Shown here one piece after another: positions 24,393 to 34,409 of a stretch of 64,000 nucleotides of DNA. The stretch is from Arenimonas soli. GTDB lineage: Bacteria; Pseudomonadota; Gammaproteobacteria; Xanthomonadales; Xanthomonadaceae. The stretch covers positions 1,550,001 through 1,614,000 of the forward strand of contig NZ_BMKC01000001.1 of the NCBI RefSeq assembly GCF_014643775.1, given 5' to 3'. Every line of letters begins with the position of its first letter. The stretch's first letter is position 1. Under the pieces are notes generated by a model. It did no database searches, was not told the DNA's origin, and was given only the letters and a program-made list of their open reading frames with translations. The position numbers and the translations under genes were made by a program.

Positions 24393-26783
24393 ATGCGCAA
24401 GACCGCCCGAGTATTCGCCCGCCTGCTCGCGGTCGTGGTCATCCTGGCCGTCGTCGCCGTGTTCGCCGGGCTCTGGGCCATGCGCGGCAGCCTGGCCACC
24501 CTGGACGGTGAACTGGCGCTGCCTGGCCTGTCGGCGCCGGTCACGGTCAGCCGCGACGCCCTGGGCGTCGTCACCATCGATGCCGCCAATGAAGTCGACG
24601 CCGCCAGGGCCCTGGGCTTCGTGCATGCGCAGGAGCGCTTCTTCGAGATGGACCTGCTGCGGCGATCGGCCGCCGGTGAACTGTCGGCGCTGTTCGGTGG
24701 CATCGCCATCGACCGCGACAAGCAGGTGCGCGTGCACCGCCTGCGGGCGCGCCTGCGCGAACACCTGGGCGAAATCGCCGGCGACCGCCTGCCCGCGCTA
24801 GAGGCTTACCGCGACGGCGTCAACGCCGGCGTGCTGGCCCTGGACGGCACGCCCTGGCCCTACCTGCTGCTGCGGGCCGATCCGCAGCCGTGGACGGTGG
24901 AGGATACGGCGCTGGCCGGCTATGCCATGTTCTTCGACCTGCAGGACGAATCGAACTCGCGCGAACTGGCGCTGTGGCGCATCCGCGACGTGCTGCCGGC
25001 GCCGCTGTACGACCTGGTGGCCACCGACGGCAGTGAGTGGGATGCGCCGCTGCTGGGCGATCCGCGCGGCAACCCCGCCCTGCCCGGCGCCGGCGAGGTC
25101 GACCTGCGCACGCTGCCCATGCCCGAAGAAGACGGCGACTACGCCGTGTCCGAGCCGGCCGCCCCCGGCAGCAACAACTTCGCCGTGGCCGGCAGCCGCA
25201 CCCGCGACGGCCGCGCCATCGTCGCCAACGACATGCACCTGGGCCTGGGCGCGCCGAACATCTGGTTCCGCGCGCGCCTGCGCTACCCCGATGCGCGTGC
25301 GCCCGGCGGCAAGGTGGACATCAGCGGCTTCACCCTGCCCGGCATCCCGGCGGTGATCGTCGGCAGCAATGGCCACGTCGCCTGGGGCTTCACCAACAGC
25401 TACGGCGACTGGCTGGACTTCTACCGCGTCGAGTTCACCGGCGCCGACAGGCTGCGCTACCGCGTGCCCGGCGGCGAGGCGGTGCTGCGCACCGACAGCG
25501 AGTGGATCCAGGTCAAGGGCGGCGAACCGGTCGAACTGAAGGTGCGCGAGACCCGCTGGGGACCGATCACCGTCGACCTGGAGAACGGCGACGCGCTGGC
25601 GCTGCGCTGGACCGCCCAGTTGCCCGGCGCGCTGAACTTCGGCCTGGCCGACATGGCCTTCGCCGGCAACCTCGACCAGGGCCTGGCCGTGGCCGACGTC
25701 GCCGGCATCCCTGCCCAGAACCTGCTGATGGCCGACCGCCACGGCCGCATCGCCTGGCGCCTGACGGCCCAGCTGCCCGAACGCGCCGGCGACTGCGTGC
25801 CGACGCAGCCACTGCGGGTCGAACAGGCCTGCCGCTGGGCCGGCTGGCTGGCGCCGACTGAAAACCCCAGCCTCGTGGACCCGGCGGACGGCATCCTCTG
25901 GACCGCGAACGCGCGCGTGGTGGACGGCGAGGCGCTTGCCCTGGTCGGCGACGCCGGTTACGCCAACGGCGCCCGCGCCCGGCAAATCCGCGACGTGCTG
26001 CGCGCGAGCCCGAGCTTCACCGAAGCCGACCTGCTGGCCCTGCAGCTCGACAACCGCGCCCTGTTCCTGCAGCGCTGGCACGCGCTGCTGCAGGCCGAAG
26101 CCGGCCGCGGTGGCGACGCCGACCTGCAGGCACTGGCACAAGCCAGCGCCGACTGGACCGGCCGTGCCAGCGTCGATGCCGTGGACTACCGCATCGTGCG
26201 CGCCTGGCGCCTGGCGGTGATCGAGCGCATCCAGAACGGCCTGATGGCGCCGGCCCAGGCGGCGCTGGGCGAAGACTTCGTCATGCCCGACCTGCCCCAG
26301 GCCGAAGCCTTCGCCTGGCCGCTGCTGCAGCAGCGGCCGGCACACCTGCTGCCGCGCCGGTTCGCCAGCTGGGACGCGCTGCTGGCCGACGCGGCGCGCG
26401 ACATCCGCGGCCAGCTCGAAGAGGCCGGCCCGCTGGCCGAACGCCGCTGGGGCGAACGCAATACCGCGCGCATCTGCCATCCGCTTGCCGCGGCCCTGCC
26501 CGGCCTGGCCCAGGGCCTGCTGTGCATGCCGGCCGAGCCGCTGCCTGGCGACGGCAACATGCCGCTGGTGCAGGCGCCGGGATTTGGTGCCAGCGAACGC
26601 ATGGTGGTGTCACCGGGCCGCGAGGCCGAGGGTTTCGCGCACATGCCCGGCGGCCAGTCGGGACACCCGCTGTCGCCGTTCTGGGGCGCGGGCCACGCGG
26701 CCTGGGTGCGAGGAGAACCCACGCCCTTCCTGCCCGGCGAGCCGGAGCACGTACTGAGGCTGGAGCCCGAAAACGTGAACTAG
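24393..26783 (+). CDS. Penicillin acylase family protein (S45, Ntn hydrolase)
   Basis: The 796-residue product has an N-terminal signal anchor at about 8-30. The alpha-part domain carries the family segments LGFVHAQERFFEMDLLRR and LEAYRDGVNAGV. A spacer is followed by the processing site GSNNFAVAGSRT, where Ser260 would become the N-terminal nucleophile after autocleavage. The beta-part continues with NDMHLGLGAPNIWFRARL and AWGFTNSYGDWLDFY. Such periplasmic enzymes hydrolyse amide bonds in acylated antibiotics or acyl-homoserine lactones; the substrate is open. Start: ATG 24393 after CGGAG. Divergent from asnB; no partner genes. Confidence 0.92.
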   Translation: MRKTARVFARLLAVVVILAVVAVFAGLWAMRGSLATLDGELALPGLSAPVTVSRDALGVVTIDAANEVDAARALGFVHAQERFFEMDLLRRSAAGELSALFGGIAIDRDKQVRVHRLRARLREHLGEIAGDRLPALEAYRDGVNAGVLALDGTPWPYLLLRADPQPWTVEDTALAGYAMFFDLQDESNSRELALWRIRDVLPAPLYDLVATDGSEWDAPLLGDPRGNPALPGAGEVDLRTLPMPEEDGDYAVSEPAAPGSNNFAVAGSRTRDGRAIVANDMHLGLGAPNIWFRARLRYPDARAPGGKVDISGFTLPGIPAVIVGSNGHVAWGFTNSYGDWLDFYRVEFTGADRLRYRVPGGEAVLRTDSEWIQVKGGEPVELKVRETRWGPITVDLENGDALALRWTAQLPGALNFGLADMAFAGNLDQGLAVADVAGIPAQNLLMADRHGRIAWRLTAQLPERAGDCVPTQPLRVEQACRWAGWLAPTENPSLVDPADGILWTANARVVDGEALALVGDAGYANGARARQIRDVLRASPSFTEADLLALQLDNRALFLQRWHALLQAEAGRGGDADLQALAQASADWTGRASVDAVDYRIVRAWRLAVIERIQNGLMAPAQAALGEDFVMPDLPQAEAFAWPLLQQRPAHLLPRRFASWDALLADAARDIRGQLEEAGPLAERRWGERNTARICHPLAAALPGLAQGLLCMPAEPLPGDGNMPLVQAPGFGASERMVVSPGREAEGFAHMPGGQSGHPLSPFWGAGHAAWVRGEPTPFLPGEPEHVLRLEPENVN

Positions 26784-26876
26784 TTCACATTTTCGCAGCA
26801 AAAACCTGACAGCCGTCACTAAATGGTCCATAAACGGGGCAATGGCCCGGCTCGCTCCGCCGGGACAGGGACGGAG

Positions 26877-26901
26877 AGATCGCCGTCAGGGGGAGCGATC
26901 T
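26877..26901 (+). promoter_or_regulatory. Hairpin in the leader of the next gene
   Basis: AGATCGC (26877-26883) and GCGATCT (26895-26901) form a 7-bp stem with an 11-base loop, 35 bases before the 26936 start. The 152-base intergenic region holds no other feature that I recognise. It could be a post-transcriptional control element. Confidence 0.3.
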
Positions 26902-26935
26902 ACCGCACCGATGGTTTTTCGGCGAGGTAGGTTCG

Positions 26936-27370
26936 ATGGACATTCTAGTTAACGTGCTGGTGCAGTACCGCCAGCTGATGTTGCGGCGCCAGGCTGCGGC
27001 CGTGCTCAAGGCCGTGCGCGCCCTGGACGCCACGCAGCGCAAGACCACCGCGGACCAGACCCTGTCTGAAATCCAGGCGGCTTCGGTCCTGCCCTATCCG
27101 CACTGGCACGGTTCGAACGAATCGATGCTCTACCGGCCCTGGAGTCCGGTGGCGTCGGTGGCGTCCGGGCGGGTCAGGGACCGATCCGTGCAACTGCGCC
27201 AGCGTTCGGTGGCCGTGTGGCTGGCGGTGGTTTACCACGAGACCCGGCAATCGCCGCACGCGGGCCTGCAGGCCGTGCACCGGCAGGTGCTGGGCATCCT
27301 GCGTGAACTGCGCGAATCGTCGCAGGCGTCACCCGCGGCGGAACAGGCCTGGTTCAAGGCCGCGGCCTGA
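26936..27370 (+). CDS. Hypothetical protein
   Basis: The 144-residue soluble, strongly basic product has a helical N-terminus (VLVQYRQLMLRRQAAAVLKAVRAL). A central segment is rich in Pro, Trp, His and Ser, and a Gln/Arg-rich helical C-terminus follows. The ATG at 26936 follows GAGG at usual spacing. No known domain is seen. The 152-base leader contains a small hairpin (26877-26901). It could be a nucleic-acid binding protein given its charge, but nothing specific supports that. Confidence 0.6.
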   Translation: MDILVNVLVQYRQLMLRRQAAAVLKAVRALDATQRKTTADQTLSEIQAASVLPYPHWHGSNESMLYRPWSPVASVASGRVRDRSVQLRQRSVAVWLAVVYHETRQSPHAGLQAVHRQVLGILRELRESSQASPAAEQAWFKAAA

Positions 27371-27419
27371 GCCAAGGCAGATACGACCAGGGGAACACCG
27401 GGGAGGAAGTGCGGGGGGA

Positions 27420-28550
27420 TCAGGCGAGCAGCAGGCGTTCGACGATGGCTCGGTACAGCGCGGGGAGGCGCTGGAGCTCTTCGATGACGACGTGTTCGTT
27501 GACCTTGTGGATGCTGGCGTTGATGGGCCCCAGCTCCACCACCTCGGCGCCCAGAGGCGCGATGAAGCGGGCGTCCGAGGTGCCGCCGCCGGTGTTTTCT
27601 TCCGGAACCCGACCCAGTTGGTCCTTGATGACCGCGCGCGCGGCCGCGCGCAGCCGGCCTTCGCCGGTGAGGAAGGGTTCGCCGCTGCGATGCCAGTGCA
27701 GGTCGTAGTCCAGGCCATGGCGGTCGAGCACGGCGTGCACTTCGGATTCCAGTCCTTCTGCCGACCAGCCCGGGTTGAACCGGAAGTTGAACTGCAGTTC
27801 GCAGTCGCCCGGGATGACGTTGTTGGCACCGGTGCCCGACTGGATGTTCGAGATCTGGAAGCTGGTGGGCGGGAACTCCGGATAGCCGGCGTCCCAGGCC
27901 CGCGCGCTTAGCTCGGCCAGCGCCGGCAAGGCCTGGTGGATCGGGTTGCGGGCCTTTTCCGGGTAGGCCACGTGGCCCTGGATGCCCTTCACCCGCAGGC
28001 GCCCCGACAGCGAGCCGCGGCGGCCCACGCGCAGCAGGTCGCCCAACGCGGCCTTCGACGAGGGTTCGCCGGTGATGCAGAAATGGATCGGCCGGCCTTC
28101 TTCCCTGAAGCGCCGCGCGACGTGGCGCACGCCATCGATGGCGTCGCCTTCTTCATCCGAGGTCAGCAGGATGGCCAGCGTGCCCGGGTGGTCCGGGTGC
28201 GCCGCGACGAATTGTTCGGCGGCGACCACGAACGCCGCCACGCTGCCCTTCATGTCGGCGGCGCCGCGGCCATAAAGCACGCCGTCGCGCTCGCTGGGCT
28301 CGAACGGGTCGCTGTCCCAGGCTTCGCGCGGGCCCGGCGGCACCACGTCGGTGTGGCCAAGCAGGCAGAACACGTCGCCGCCTTCGCCATGCGTGGCCCA
28401 GAGATTGCGCACGTCGCCGGCATCGAGCCATTCAAGCCTGAAACCGGCGCGCGCCAGCCGCTGCGCCACCAGGTCCTGGCAGCCCGCGTCGTCCGGGGTG
28501 ACCGAGCGCCGGGCGATCAGGTCGCGGGCCAGGGCCAGGACCTCGCTCAC
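27420..28550 (-). CDS. dapE: Succinyl-diaminopimelate desuccinylase
   Basis: DapE removes succinate from N-succinyl-LL-DAP, the sixth step of lysine/meso-DAP synthesis in the succinylase branch. The binuclear zinc site is complete: His66 and Asp68 (LLGHTDVV), Asp99 (GRGAADMKG), Glu133-Glu134 (SDEEGDA), Glu162 (GEPSS) and His348 ([10 protein letters not shown]). The 376-residue length matches the family. The GTG start at 28550 overlaps the yffB stop by four bases. It is the last gene of the map-glnD-dapD unit, which also carries dapD. Confidence 0.95.
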   Translation of the reverse strand: MSEVLALARDLIARRSVTPDDAGCQDLVAQRLARAGFRLEWLDAGDVRNLWATHGEGGDVFCLLGHTDVVPPGPREAWDSDPFEPSERDGVLYGRGAADMKGSVAAFVVAAEQFVAAHPDHPGTLAILLTSDEEGDAIDGVRHVARRFREEGRPIHFCITGEPSSKAALGDLLRVGRRGSLSGRLRVKGIQGHVAYPEKARNPIHQALPALAELSARAWDAGYPEFPPTSFQISNIQSGTGANNVIPGDCELQFNFRFNPGWSAEGLESEVHAVLDRHGLDYDLHWHRSGEPFLTGEGRLRAAARAVIKDQLGRVPEENTGGGTSDARFIAPLGAEVVELGPINASIHKVNEHVVIEELQRLPALYRAIVERLLLA

Positions 28551-28906
28551 TGGCCCACCCCGAAACGCTGCTTGAAGCCGTTGTCGCTGAAGCCCACGCT
28601 GACCAGGCCATCGTCGGTGACCACGACCGGCCGCTTCACCAGCGCCGGGTGCTCGCGCAGCAGCAGGCTCCATTCCGGGTCCGAGCCCGGCGACTTGCGG
28701 CCCTCGGGCAGCTGCCGCCAGGTGGTCGAGGCCTTGTTGACCAGTTTTTCCCAGCCGCCCAGATGCGCGGCCCAGTCCTTGAGCATCGGCGCCGGCACCG
28801 GCTGCGCGCGGTAGTCCACGAATGCGTGCGCAACGTCGAAGCGCTTGAGCCAGTTGCGCGCCTTGCGGCAGGTGTCGCACTTGTCCAGTCCGTAGATAAC
28901 CGTCAT
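28547..28906 (-). CDS. yffB: ArsC/Spx family protein YffB
   Basis: The 119-residue thioredoxin-fold protein of the ArsC-like Spx/YffB group has an N-terminal [15 protein letters not shown] with Cys10 and Cys13. The conserved VVDYR-type segment (here [10 protein letters not shown]) and the late [16 protein letters not shown] strand are present. It is not an arsenate reductase proven by sequence; YffB of Pseudomonas is a glutathione-dependent thiol reductase. The yffB-dapE order is also found in E. coli, and the GTGA overlap indicates coupled translation. Confidence 0.9.
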   Translation of the reverse strand: MTVIYGLDKCDTCRKARNWLKRFDVAHAFVDYRAQPVPAPMLKDWAAHLGGWEKLVNKASTTWRQLPEGRKSPGSDPEWSLLLREHPALVKRPVVVTDDGLVSVGFSDNGFKQRFGVGQ

Positions 28907-28925
28907 CGCGTTTTCTCCGTGGCCC

Positions 28926-30890
28926 TCAGCGCGCCTGCGCGCCGCCGAGGTGCCGTGACAGGAAAGCCAGCAGCCGGCGGTAATACTCGGTGCGGTGCTC
29001 TTCCTTGTAGAAGCCGTGGCCTTCGTTCTTGTAGACCAGGGTTTCCACCGGCACGCCCGCCTTGCGCAGGGCCTTTTCCATCAATTCGGTGTGTTCGACC
29101 GGTGCCACGCGGTCCTCGCCGCCGGCGGCCAGGAACACGGGGGCCTTGATCCTGTCGGCCAGGCGCGTGGGCGACACCTCGGCAAGACCGCCCGCCTTGC
29201 CCACCCACTGGCTGCTGAAGCTGGACATGAAGCGGCTGTCGCGGCTGTCCTGGCGAACCATCAGGTCCAGGTCGTACACGCCGACGTAGCCGGCCGCGCA
29301 GGCGTACAGGTCCGGTTCGCGGGCCACCCCCATCATCGCCGCGTAGGCGCCGTAGCTGCCGCCATGGATGCAGATGCGTTTGGGGTCGGCGATGCCCTGT
29401 TCCACCGCCCAGCGGGTGGCGTCGGTGACGTCGTCCTGCATGGCCTTGCCCCACTCCTGGGCACCCGCCTCCTGGAAGCCCCGGCCGTAGTTGCCCGAAC
29501 CGCGGAAATTGACCTGCAGCACGGCATAACCGGCCTTGGCCAGGATCTGCGCGTCGGTGTCGAACTCCAGGCGGTCGAAGCGGCCGAAGGGACCGCCATG
29601 CACGTAAACCACGGTCGGCAGCTTCTTGCCGTCCGAACCCGGCGGCAAGGTCAGGAAGCCATGCAGCGCCAGGCCATCGCGCGCCTTGAGCGCCACCGGC
29701 GTCACGTTCCCCATCGCCTCCGGGTCGATCCACTGGCGGCGGCTGAGCAGGTAGGCCGCCTTCCGGTTCGGCACGTCGAACAGGTAGAAGTCGCCCGGGT
29801 TGTTGCCGTTGGTTACCTGCACCAGCGCCAGCGTGCCGTCGCGGGTGGTGGAGGTGACGTAGACGGCCTGGCCTTCGAAGGCGCTTTGCAGCATGCCGTA
29901 GAGCCTGGCTTCGGGCGATTGCGGGTCGAAGAAGCGCTGCTCGACCTTGTCACCCAGGTACTGGGCACCCACGGGGACCCCCGTTTCGCCCAGGCTGTAT
30001 AGCACCTCGTAAGGGTCCACGACCTCGTGCTGGAGCAGCGGCCGGCGTTCGCCGGTCTGGGTGTCGTAGGCCACCAGGGCGTCGGGCGTCTTGCGGCTGT
30101 CCGATCGCAGGTAGGCAATGCGGTTGTCGGCGGAGAAACCGACCGGGATATCCACCCGCCGGGTCTTCTTTTCGTCGTTCACCAGCACCCATTCGGCACC
30201 CTCGCCGCTTCGGTGGTAGAGCATGCTGGCGTTGTCGGGGCCGTATCCCCGCACGAAGCGCACCTGGCGGGCATGGTCGACCATGAACTGGCCGCGCTGC
30301 ACCGGCGAACGGGTCACCGGACGGCGCTTGCCGTTGCGGATGTCCAGGGACTCGACCCGGGTGTAGGGGTCGTCATGGAAGGGCCAGACCTCGATCAGCA
30401 CCTCGTGCTCGTCGTCGGGCAGGGTGTCGAGCAGGTAGGCCGCCACCGACTCCTGGGTGCGGGTCTGGATGCGCGAACCGGGGCCCGAGCCCACCGCCCG
30501 GTAGCCCACCAGCAGTTCGATGTTCTTGCCGTCCGCATCGACGCCGAATATTTCCCCGGTGGCACTGGGCGTGTCGTCCATGCCGAAGTTTTCGGCCATC
30601 GACAGCAGCAGCCGGGTGTCGTTGACCCACTCGAAGCCGCTGATGTGGGTGTCCTTGCCCAGCGCGAACCGCGCCGTGACCTCGTTGTCGGAGCGGCGCA
30701 GCACCACCAGCCCGGTCCGGTCGCCCAGGGGCACCGTGGCCGCGTAGTACTCCCCGGTCGGCGAGAGCCGGATATCGCTGAAGCTGTCGAGCTTGATGAA
30801 ACCGGCCAGGTCAACCTGGGCCAGGGCCGGCATGGCCACCATAAGACAGGCGGCCAGCAGCCAGCGGGGCAGTCGGGGGAACAGGCGCAT
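28926..30890 (-). CDS. S9 family prolyl-oligopeptidase-type peptidase, exported
   Basis: The 654-residue product has a signal peptide with cleavage after ALA24. Residues 30 to about 400 form the beta-propeller gate. The C-terminal alpha/beta hydrolase domain starts near LPTVVYVHGGPFGRFD and holds the catalytic triad Ser512 (GGSYGAYAAM), Asp593 (GGEDRVAP) and His625 (NEGHGF). This fits the acylaminoacyl/dipeptidyl-peptidase S9 type acting on small peptides in the periplasm. It lies between dapD and yffB in a tight unit, which is a xanthomonad arrangement and does not imply a role in lysine synthesis. Confidence 0.92.
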   Translation of the reverse strand: MRLFPRLPRWLLAACLMVAMPALAQVDLAGFIKLDSFSDIRLSPTGEYYAATVPLGDRTGLVVLRRSDNEVTARFALGKDTHISGFEWVNDTRLLLSMAENFGMDDTPSATGEIFGVDADGKNIELLVGYRAVGSGPGSRIQTRTQESVAAYLLDTLPDDEHEVLIEVWPFHDDPYTRVESLDIRNGKRRPVTRSPVQRGQFMVDHARQVRFVRGYGPDNASMLYHRSGEGAEWVLVNDEKKTRRVDIPVGFSADNRIAYLRSDSRKTPDALVAYDTQTGERRPLLQHEVVDPYEVLYSLGETGVPVGAQYLGDKVEQRFFDPQSPEARLYGMLQSAFEGQAVYVTSTTRDGTLALVQVTNGNNPGDFYLFDVPNRKAAYLLSRRQWIDPEAMGNVTPVALKARDGLALHGFLTLPPGSDGKKLPTVVYVHGGPFGRFDRLEFDTDAQILAKAGYAVLQVNFRGSGNYGRGFQEAGAQEWGKAMQDDVTDATRWAVEQGIADPKRICIHGGSYGAYAAMMGVAREPDLYACAAGYVGVYDLDLMVRQDSRDSRFMSSFSSQWVGKAGGLAEVSPTRLADRIKAPVFLAAGGEDRVAPVEHTELMEKALRKAGVPVETLVYKNEGHGFYKEEHRTEYYRRLLAFLSRHLGGAQAR

Positions 30891-30918
30891 CGCGGGGCTC
30901 CGTGGGTCGTGGGCTGGC

Positions 30919-31767
30919 CTACTCTACCGCCCCGCGAAGCAGTTCATTGACAGAAGTTTTCGCACGCGTCTTCGCGTCCACCTGCTTGACGATCACGGCG
31001 CAGTAAAGCGAGTACCGGCCATCGGCCGAGGGCAGCGACCCCGAGACCACGACGCTGCCGGCGGGCACCCGGCCCTGGGAGACTTCCCCCGTGGCGCGGT
31101 TGTAGATGCGCGTGGACTGGCCCAGGAACACGCCCATGCCGATCACGCTGCCCTTCTCGACGATCACGCCTTCTACCACTTCGGCGCGGGCGCCGATGAA
31201 GCAGCCGTCCTCGATGATGGTCGGGCTGGCCTGCAGGGGTTCGAGCACGCCGCCGATGCCGGCGCCGCCGCTGACGTGGCAGTTCTTGCCGACCTGGGCG
31301 CAGCTGCCGATGGTGGCCCAGGTGTCGACCATGGTCCCGGCCCCCACGTGGGCGCCGATGTTCACGAAGCTGGGCATCAGCACCACGTCCTTGCCGATGT
31401 GCGCACCCGAACGCACGATCGCGCCGGGCACCACGCGCGCGCCCAGCTTCTGGAAGTCGGCGTCGTCGAAGTTGTCGAAGCGCAGCCGCACCTTGTCCCA
31501 GTAGGGCGCCGGGAAACCTTCCATCATCTGCATGTCGTTGATGCGGAAGTACAGCAGCACGGCCTTCTTGAGCCACTCGTTGACTTCCCAGTGCTTGCCG
31601 TTCGGCGCGGCGACGCGCGCCTTGCCCGACTCGAGCAGCTCGATCGCCTCGTCCACCGCCGGCCGCGTGGAGCCTTCGATCTCCATCGCGGTCAGGGTGG
31701 CGCGGCGCTCGAAGGCGTCCTCGATGATCGCCTGCAGCTGTTCAGTGCTGGGCTTCTTTCTTGCCAT
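30919..31767 (-). CDS. dapD: Tetrahydrodipicolinate N-succinyltransferase
   Basis: DapD transfers succinate from succinyl-CoA to tetrahydrodipicolinate, the first committed succinylase step toward lysine and DAP. The 282-residue protein has a helical N-terminal domain and a left-handed beta-helix of hexapeptide repeats from about residue 110, with [19 protein letters not shown] and [17 protein letters not shown]. The start at 31767 overlaps glnD by 26 bases, so translation is coupled. A conserved C-terminal lid follows the helix. Its co-location with dapE in one operon is unusual for E. coli but common in xanthomonads. Confidence 0.96.
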   Translation of the reverse strand: MARKKPSTEQLQAIIEDAFERRATLTAMEIEGSTRPAVDEAIELLESGKARVAAPNGKHWEVNEWLKKAVLLYFRINDMQMMEGFPAPYWDKVRLRFDNFDDADFQKLGARVVPGAIVRSGAHIGKDVVLMPSFVNIGAHVGAGTMVDTWATIGSCAQVGKNCHVSGGAGIGGVLEPLQASPTIIEDGCFIGARAEVVEGVIVEKGSVIGMGVFLGQSTRIYNRATGEVSQGRVPAGSVVVSGSLPSADGRYSLYCAVIVKQVDAKTRAKTSVNELLRGAVE

Positions 31768-34396
31768 GGTGCATGTCTCCGTCGACGCCGGCCACGATGG
31801 CCTCGCGCAGTTGATCCAAGAGGGCCTGGTCACCGATGGGCTGGTTGGCCTCGTCGGTGAGCAGGAAAAAATCTTCCACCTTTTCGCCGAAGGTGGCGAT
31901 GCGGGCGTCGTGCACGCGCAGCCGGAACTTTCGCAGCACCTGGGCCACCGAAGCCAGCAGGCCCGGCTGGTCGGTGCAGACCAGGCTCATGCGGGTGCGG
32001 CGGCCGTCGGCCGATTCATCGAAGCCCACCTTCACCGGCACCCGGAAGTGGCGCAGCTGGCGGGGTGCGGCGCGGCGCGGCGGCTTCACCTTCGCCGGGT
32101 CCTTCAGGGCCAGCTTCAGCGCCGCTTCCACCGCCGACGGTTCCGGCGCGCGGCCATGCGGCGCGAACAGCTGGAAGTTGTCGAGCGCGAAGCCGTCGAT
32201 CGAGTTCAGCACGCGGGCCTCGAGCACATTCAGGCCCAGGCGGTCGAAGGTGGCCACCAGGGCCGCGAACAGGCCGTCCCGGTCGGGCGTGCGCACGAAG
32301 ACCTCAAGGCCGCCGTCCTCCAGGTGCGGGCGCACCATCACCAGGGTGTCGGCACCGGCCGAGGCGGCGATGCCGTGGGTCTGCCAGGCGATCTGTTCGG
32401 GCCGGTAGCGCAGGAAGCCCACGTCCGGATAGGCCGCCCAGATGCGCTCGACTTCTTCACGCGTCAGGCCTTCGCCCAGCAGGCGCACCAGCGCCGCGGC
32501 GCGGGTCTCGGCCATGATCTCGGTGGCGTGCACCGGGTTTTCCAGGCCGCGGCGCAGCGCGAAGCGGGTGGCGGCGTAAAGGTCGGCCAGCAGCCGGTCC
32601 TTCCAGGCGTTCCAGAGTTTCGGGCTGGTGCCGGCGATGTCGGCGCAGGTCAGCAGGTACAGGTAATCAAGGTGTTCGCGGTCGGCCACCTTGTTGGCGA
32701 AACGCGCCACCACCACCGGGTCGGAAATGTCCTGGCGCTGGGCGGTGGTGGACATCAGCAGGTGCTGTTCGACCAGCCAGGCCAGCAGGTCGGCGTCGGA
32801 CTGCGGCATCGCGTGCGCGGCCGCGAACTCGCGTGCGTCGGTGGCGCCGAGTTCGGAATGGTCGCCGCCGCGGCCCTTGGCGATGTCGTGGAACAGGCCG
32901 GCCAGCAGCAGCACGTGCGGCTTGCGCAGGCGCGGCCAGACTTCGTGGGCGATGCCGAAACGTTCGTCGGCCTTGCGCGCGAAGCCATCGAGGTAGGCCA
33001 GCACCGTCAGCGTGTGCTGGTCGACGGTGTAGACATGGAACAGGTCGTACTGCATGCGGCCCGATACTTTGCCGAAGGCCGGCAGGTAGCGCGCCAGCAC
33101 GCCCAGGCGGGCCATGCGGGTCAGCGTCGAAACGGCCTGCGGCGACTGCATCAGGTCCATGAACTGCCGGCGCAGCGCTTCCGGCTGGTCGGTGTAGGGG
33201 CCGATCGCCCCCAGGGATTCGCCCAGGGCGCGTGCGGTCTCCGAATGCAGGCCGCGGGCGCCCGGCTGCGCATCCCAGGCCACGAACAGCGCCAGCACCG
33301 GTGCGAAACCCTCGCCCAGCCGTCCCGGTTCGGCCATGGCCAGGTAGCCGTGGCGCAACTCGTAGCCTTCGCCCAGCGACAGGGTTTCTTCCTGGCCCGA
33401 AAGCTGCTCCTCGTAACGCTGGAGCACCCGGTCGTTGATGCGCATCACCGTCGCGGCGCTGCGGAAGAAACCCTGCATCATCTGTTCGACCGCCAGGTTG
33501 TCCCGGCGTTCGTCCTTGAGGCCCAGCATCGCGGCCAGGTTCTTCTGGTAGTCGAAGCCCAGGCGTTCCTCGCGCCGGCCGGCCAGCAGGTGCAGGCCGA
33601 ACCTCAACCGCGCCAGCACCCGCCATTCGCGCTCGAGGCTGGCGCATTCGTCTTCGCCCAGCAGGCCCAGCGGCACCAAGGCACGCAGGCCGGGCACGCC
33701 ATACAGGCGCATGCCCATCCAGGTGATGGTCTGCAGGTCGCGCAGGCCGCCCGGGCCCTCCTTGATGCTGGGCTCGAGGTTGTGCGCGGTGTCGTTGAAG
33801 CGTGCATGGCGGGCCCGCTGTTCCTCGCGCTTGGCGTAGAAATAATCGGACGGGGGCCACAGCACCGTCGGCGCCAGGGCCGCCGCCAGCGCCTTGGGGG
33901 CCCCCGGGTCACCCGCCAGTGCGCGGCACTCCATCAGGGCGGTGAGCACCGTGATGTCCTCGCGCGCGCCCTCGATGCACTGTGCGGTCGAACGCACCGC
34001 CTGGCTGGTGGCCAGGCCGGCGTCCCAGAGCAGGGAGAAGAAGCGCCCGATCTCCACCTGGTGGCGCTGCTGCAGGTCGGGTTCGGCCAGCACCAGCAGG
34101 TCGATGTCGGACTGCGGGTAGAGTTCGCCGCGGCCGTAGCCACCGGTGGCCAGCAGGTCCAGGCCGGGCGTATCGCCCAGGCAGCGCTGCCAGGCCGCGC
34201 GCACCACGGCGTCGGCGGCGTCGGCGCAGCGCGAAACCAGGCGGTCGATGGCTTCGCCGGCGTCGAAGCGCTGGCGCAGCAATTCGCGGCGGGCGACCAG
34301 GGCGGCCTTGGCGGCGTCGCGCCAGGCGCCGTCGTCGGCCGCCGCGGCAAGGGTCGTCGCCAGGTCGGGGTCGAGGCTGTTCGGGGCGGCGCTCAC
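31742..34396 (-). CDS. glnD: [Protein-PII] uridylyltransferase/uridylyl-removing enzyme
   Basis: GlnD adds UMP to PII proteins at low glutamine and removes it at high glutamine. The 884-residue protein has the nucleotidyltransferase domain with [15 protein letters not shown] at 85-99, including Asp97 and Asp99. The HD-type uridylyl-removing domain has His503-Asp504 in [15 protein letters not shown]. Two ACT domains fill the last 180 residues. The start at 34396 was taken as ATG. It follows map by 13 bases and overlaps dapD, so nitrogen sensing and DAP synthesis share one transcript. Confidence 0.96.
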   Translation of the reverse strand: MSAAPNSLDPDLATTLAAAADDGAWRDAAKAALVARRELLRQRFDAGEAIDRLVSRCADAADAVVRAAWQRCLGDTPGLDLLATGGYGRGELYPQSDIDLLVLAEPDLQQRHQVEIGRFFSLLWDAGLATSQAVRSTAQCIEGAREDITVLTALMECRALAGDPGAPKALAAALAPTVLWPPSDYFYAKREEQRARHARFNDTAHNLEPSIKEGPGGLRDLQTITWMGMRLYGVPGLRALVPLGLLGEDECASLEREWRVLARLRFGLHLLAGRREERLGFDYQKNLAAMLGLKDERRDNLAVEQMMQGFFRSAATVMRINDRVLQRYEEQLSGQEETLSLGEGYELRHGYLAMAEPGRLGEGFAPVLALFVAWDAQPGARGLHSETARALGESLGAIGPYTDQPEALRRQFMDLMQSPQAVSTLTRMARLGVLARYLPAFGKVSGRMQYDLFHVYTVDQHTLTVLAYLDGFARKADERFGIAHEVWPRLRKPHVLLLAGLFHDIAKGRGGDHSELGATDAREFAAAHAMPQSDADLLAWLVEQHLLMSTTAQRQDISDPVVVARFANKVADREHLDYLYLLTCADIAGTSPKLWNAWKDRLLADLYAATRFALRRGLENPVHATEIMAETRAAALVRLLGEGLTREEVERIWAAYPDVGFLRYRPEQIAWQTHGIAASAGADTLVMVRPHLEDGGLEVFVRTPDRDGLFAALVATFDRLGLNVLEARVLNSIDGFALDNFQLFAPHGRAPEPSAVEAALKLALKDPAKVKPPRRAAPRQLRHFRVPVKVGFDESADGRRTRMSLVCTDQPGLLASVAQVLRKFRLRVHDARIATFGEKVEDFFLLTDEANQPIGDQALLDQLREAIVAGVDGDMHHGKKEAQH

Positions 34397-34409
34397 GGGC
34401 CGGCCCGGG

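Noticed and set aside
24798-26480. A 560-codon - strand frame within the penicillin acylase gene
   Set aside because: Shadow frame of a clear Ntn-hydrolase gene; Gln/Val/Gly-rich without motifs.
26784-26935. A c-di-GMP riboswitch in the leader of the 26936 gene
   Set aside because: The conserved GEMM core elements could not be placed; only a 7-bp hairpin is clear.
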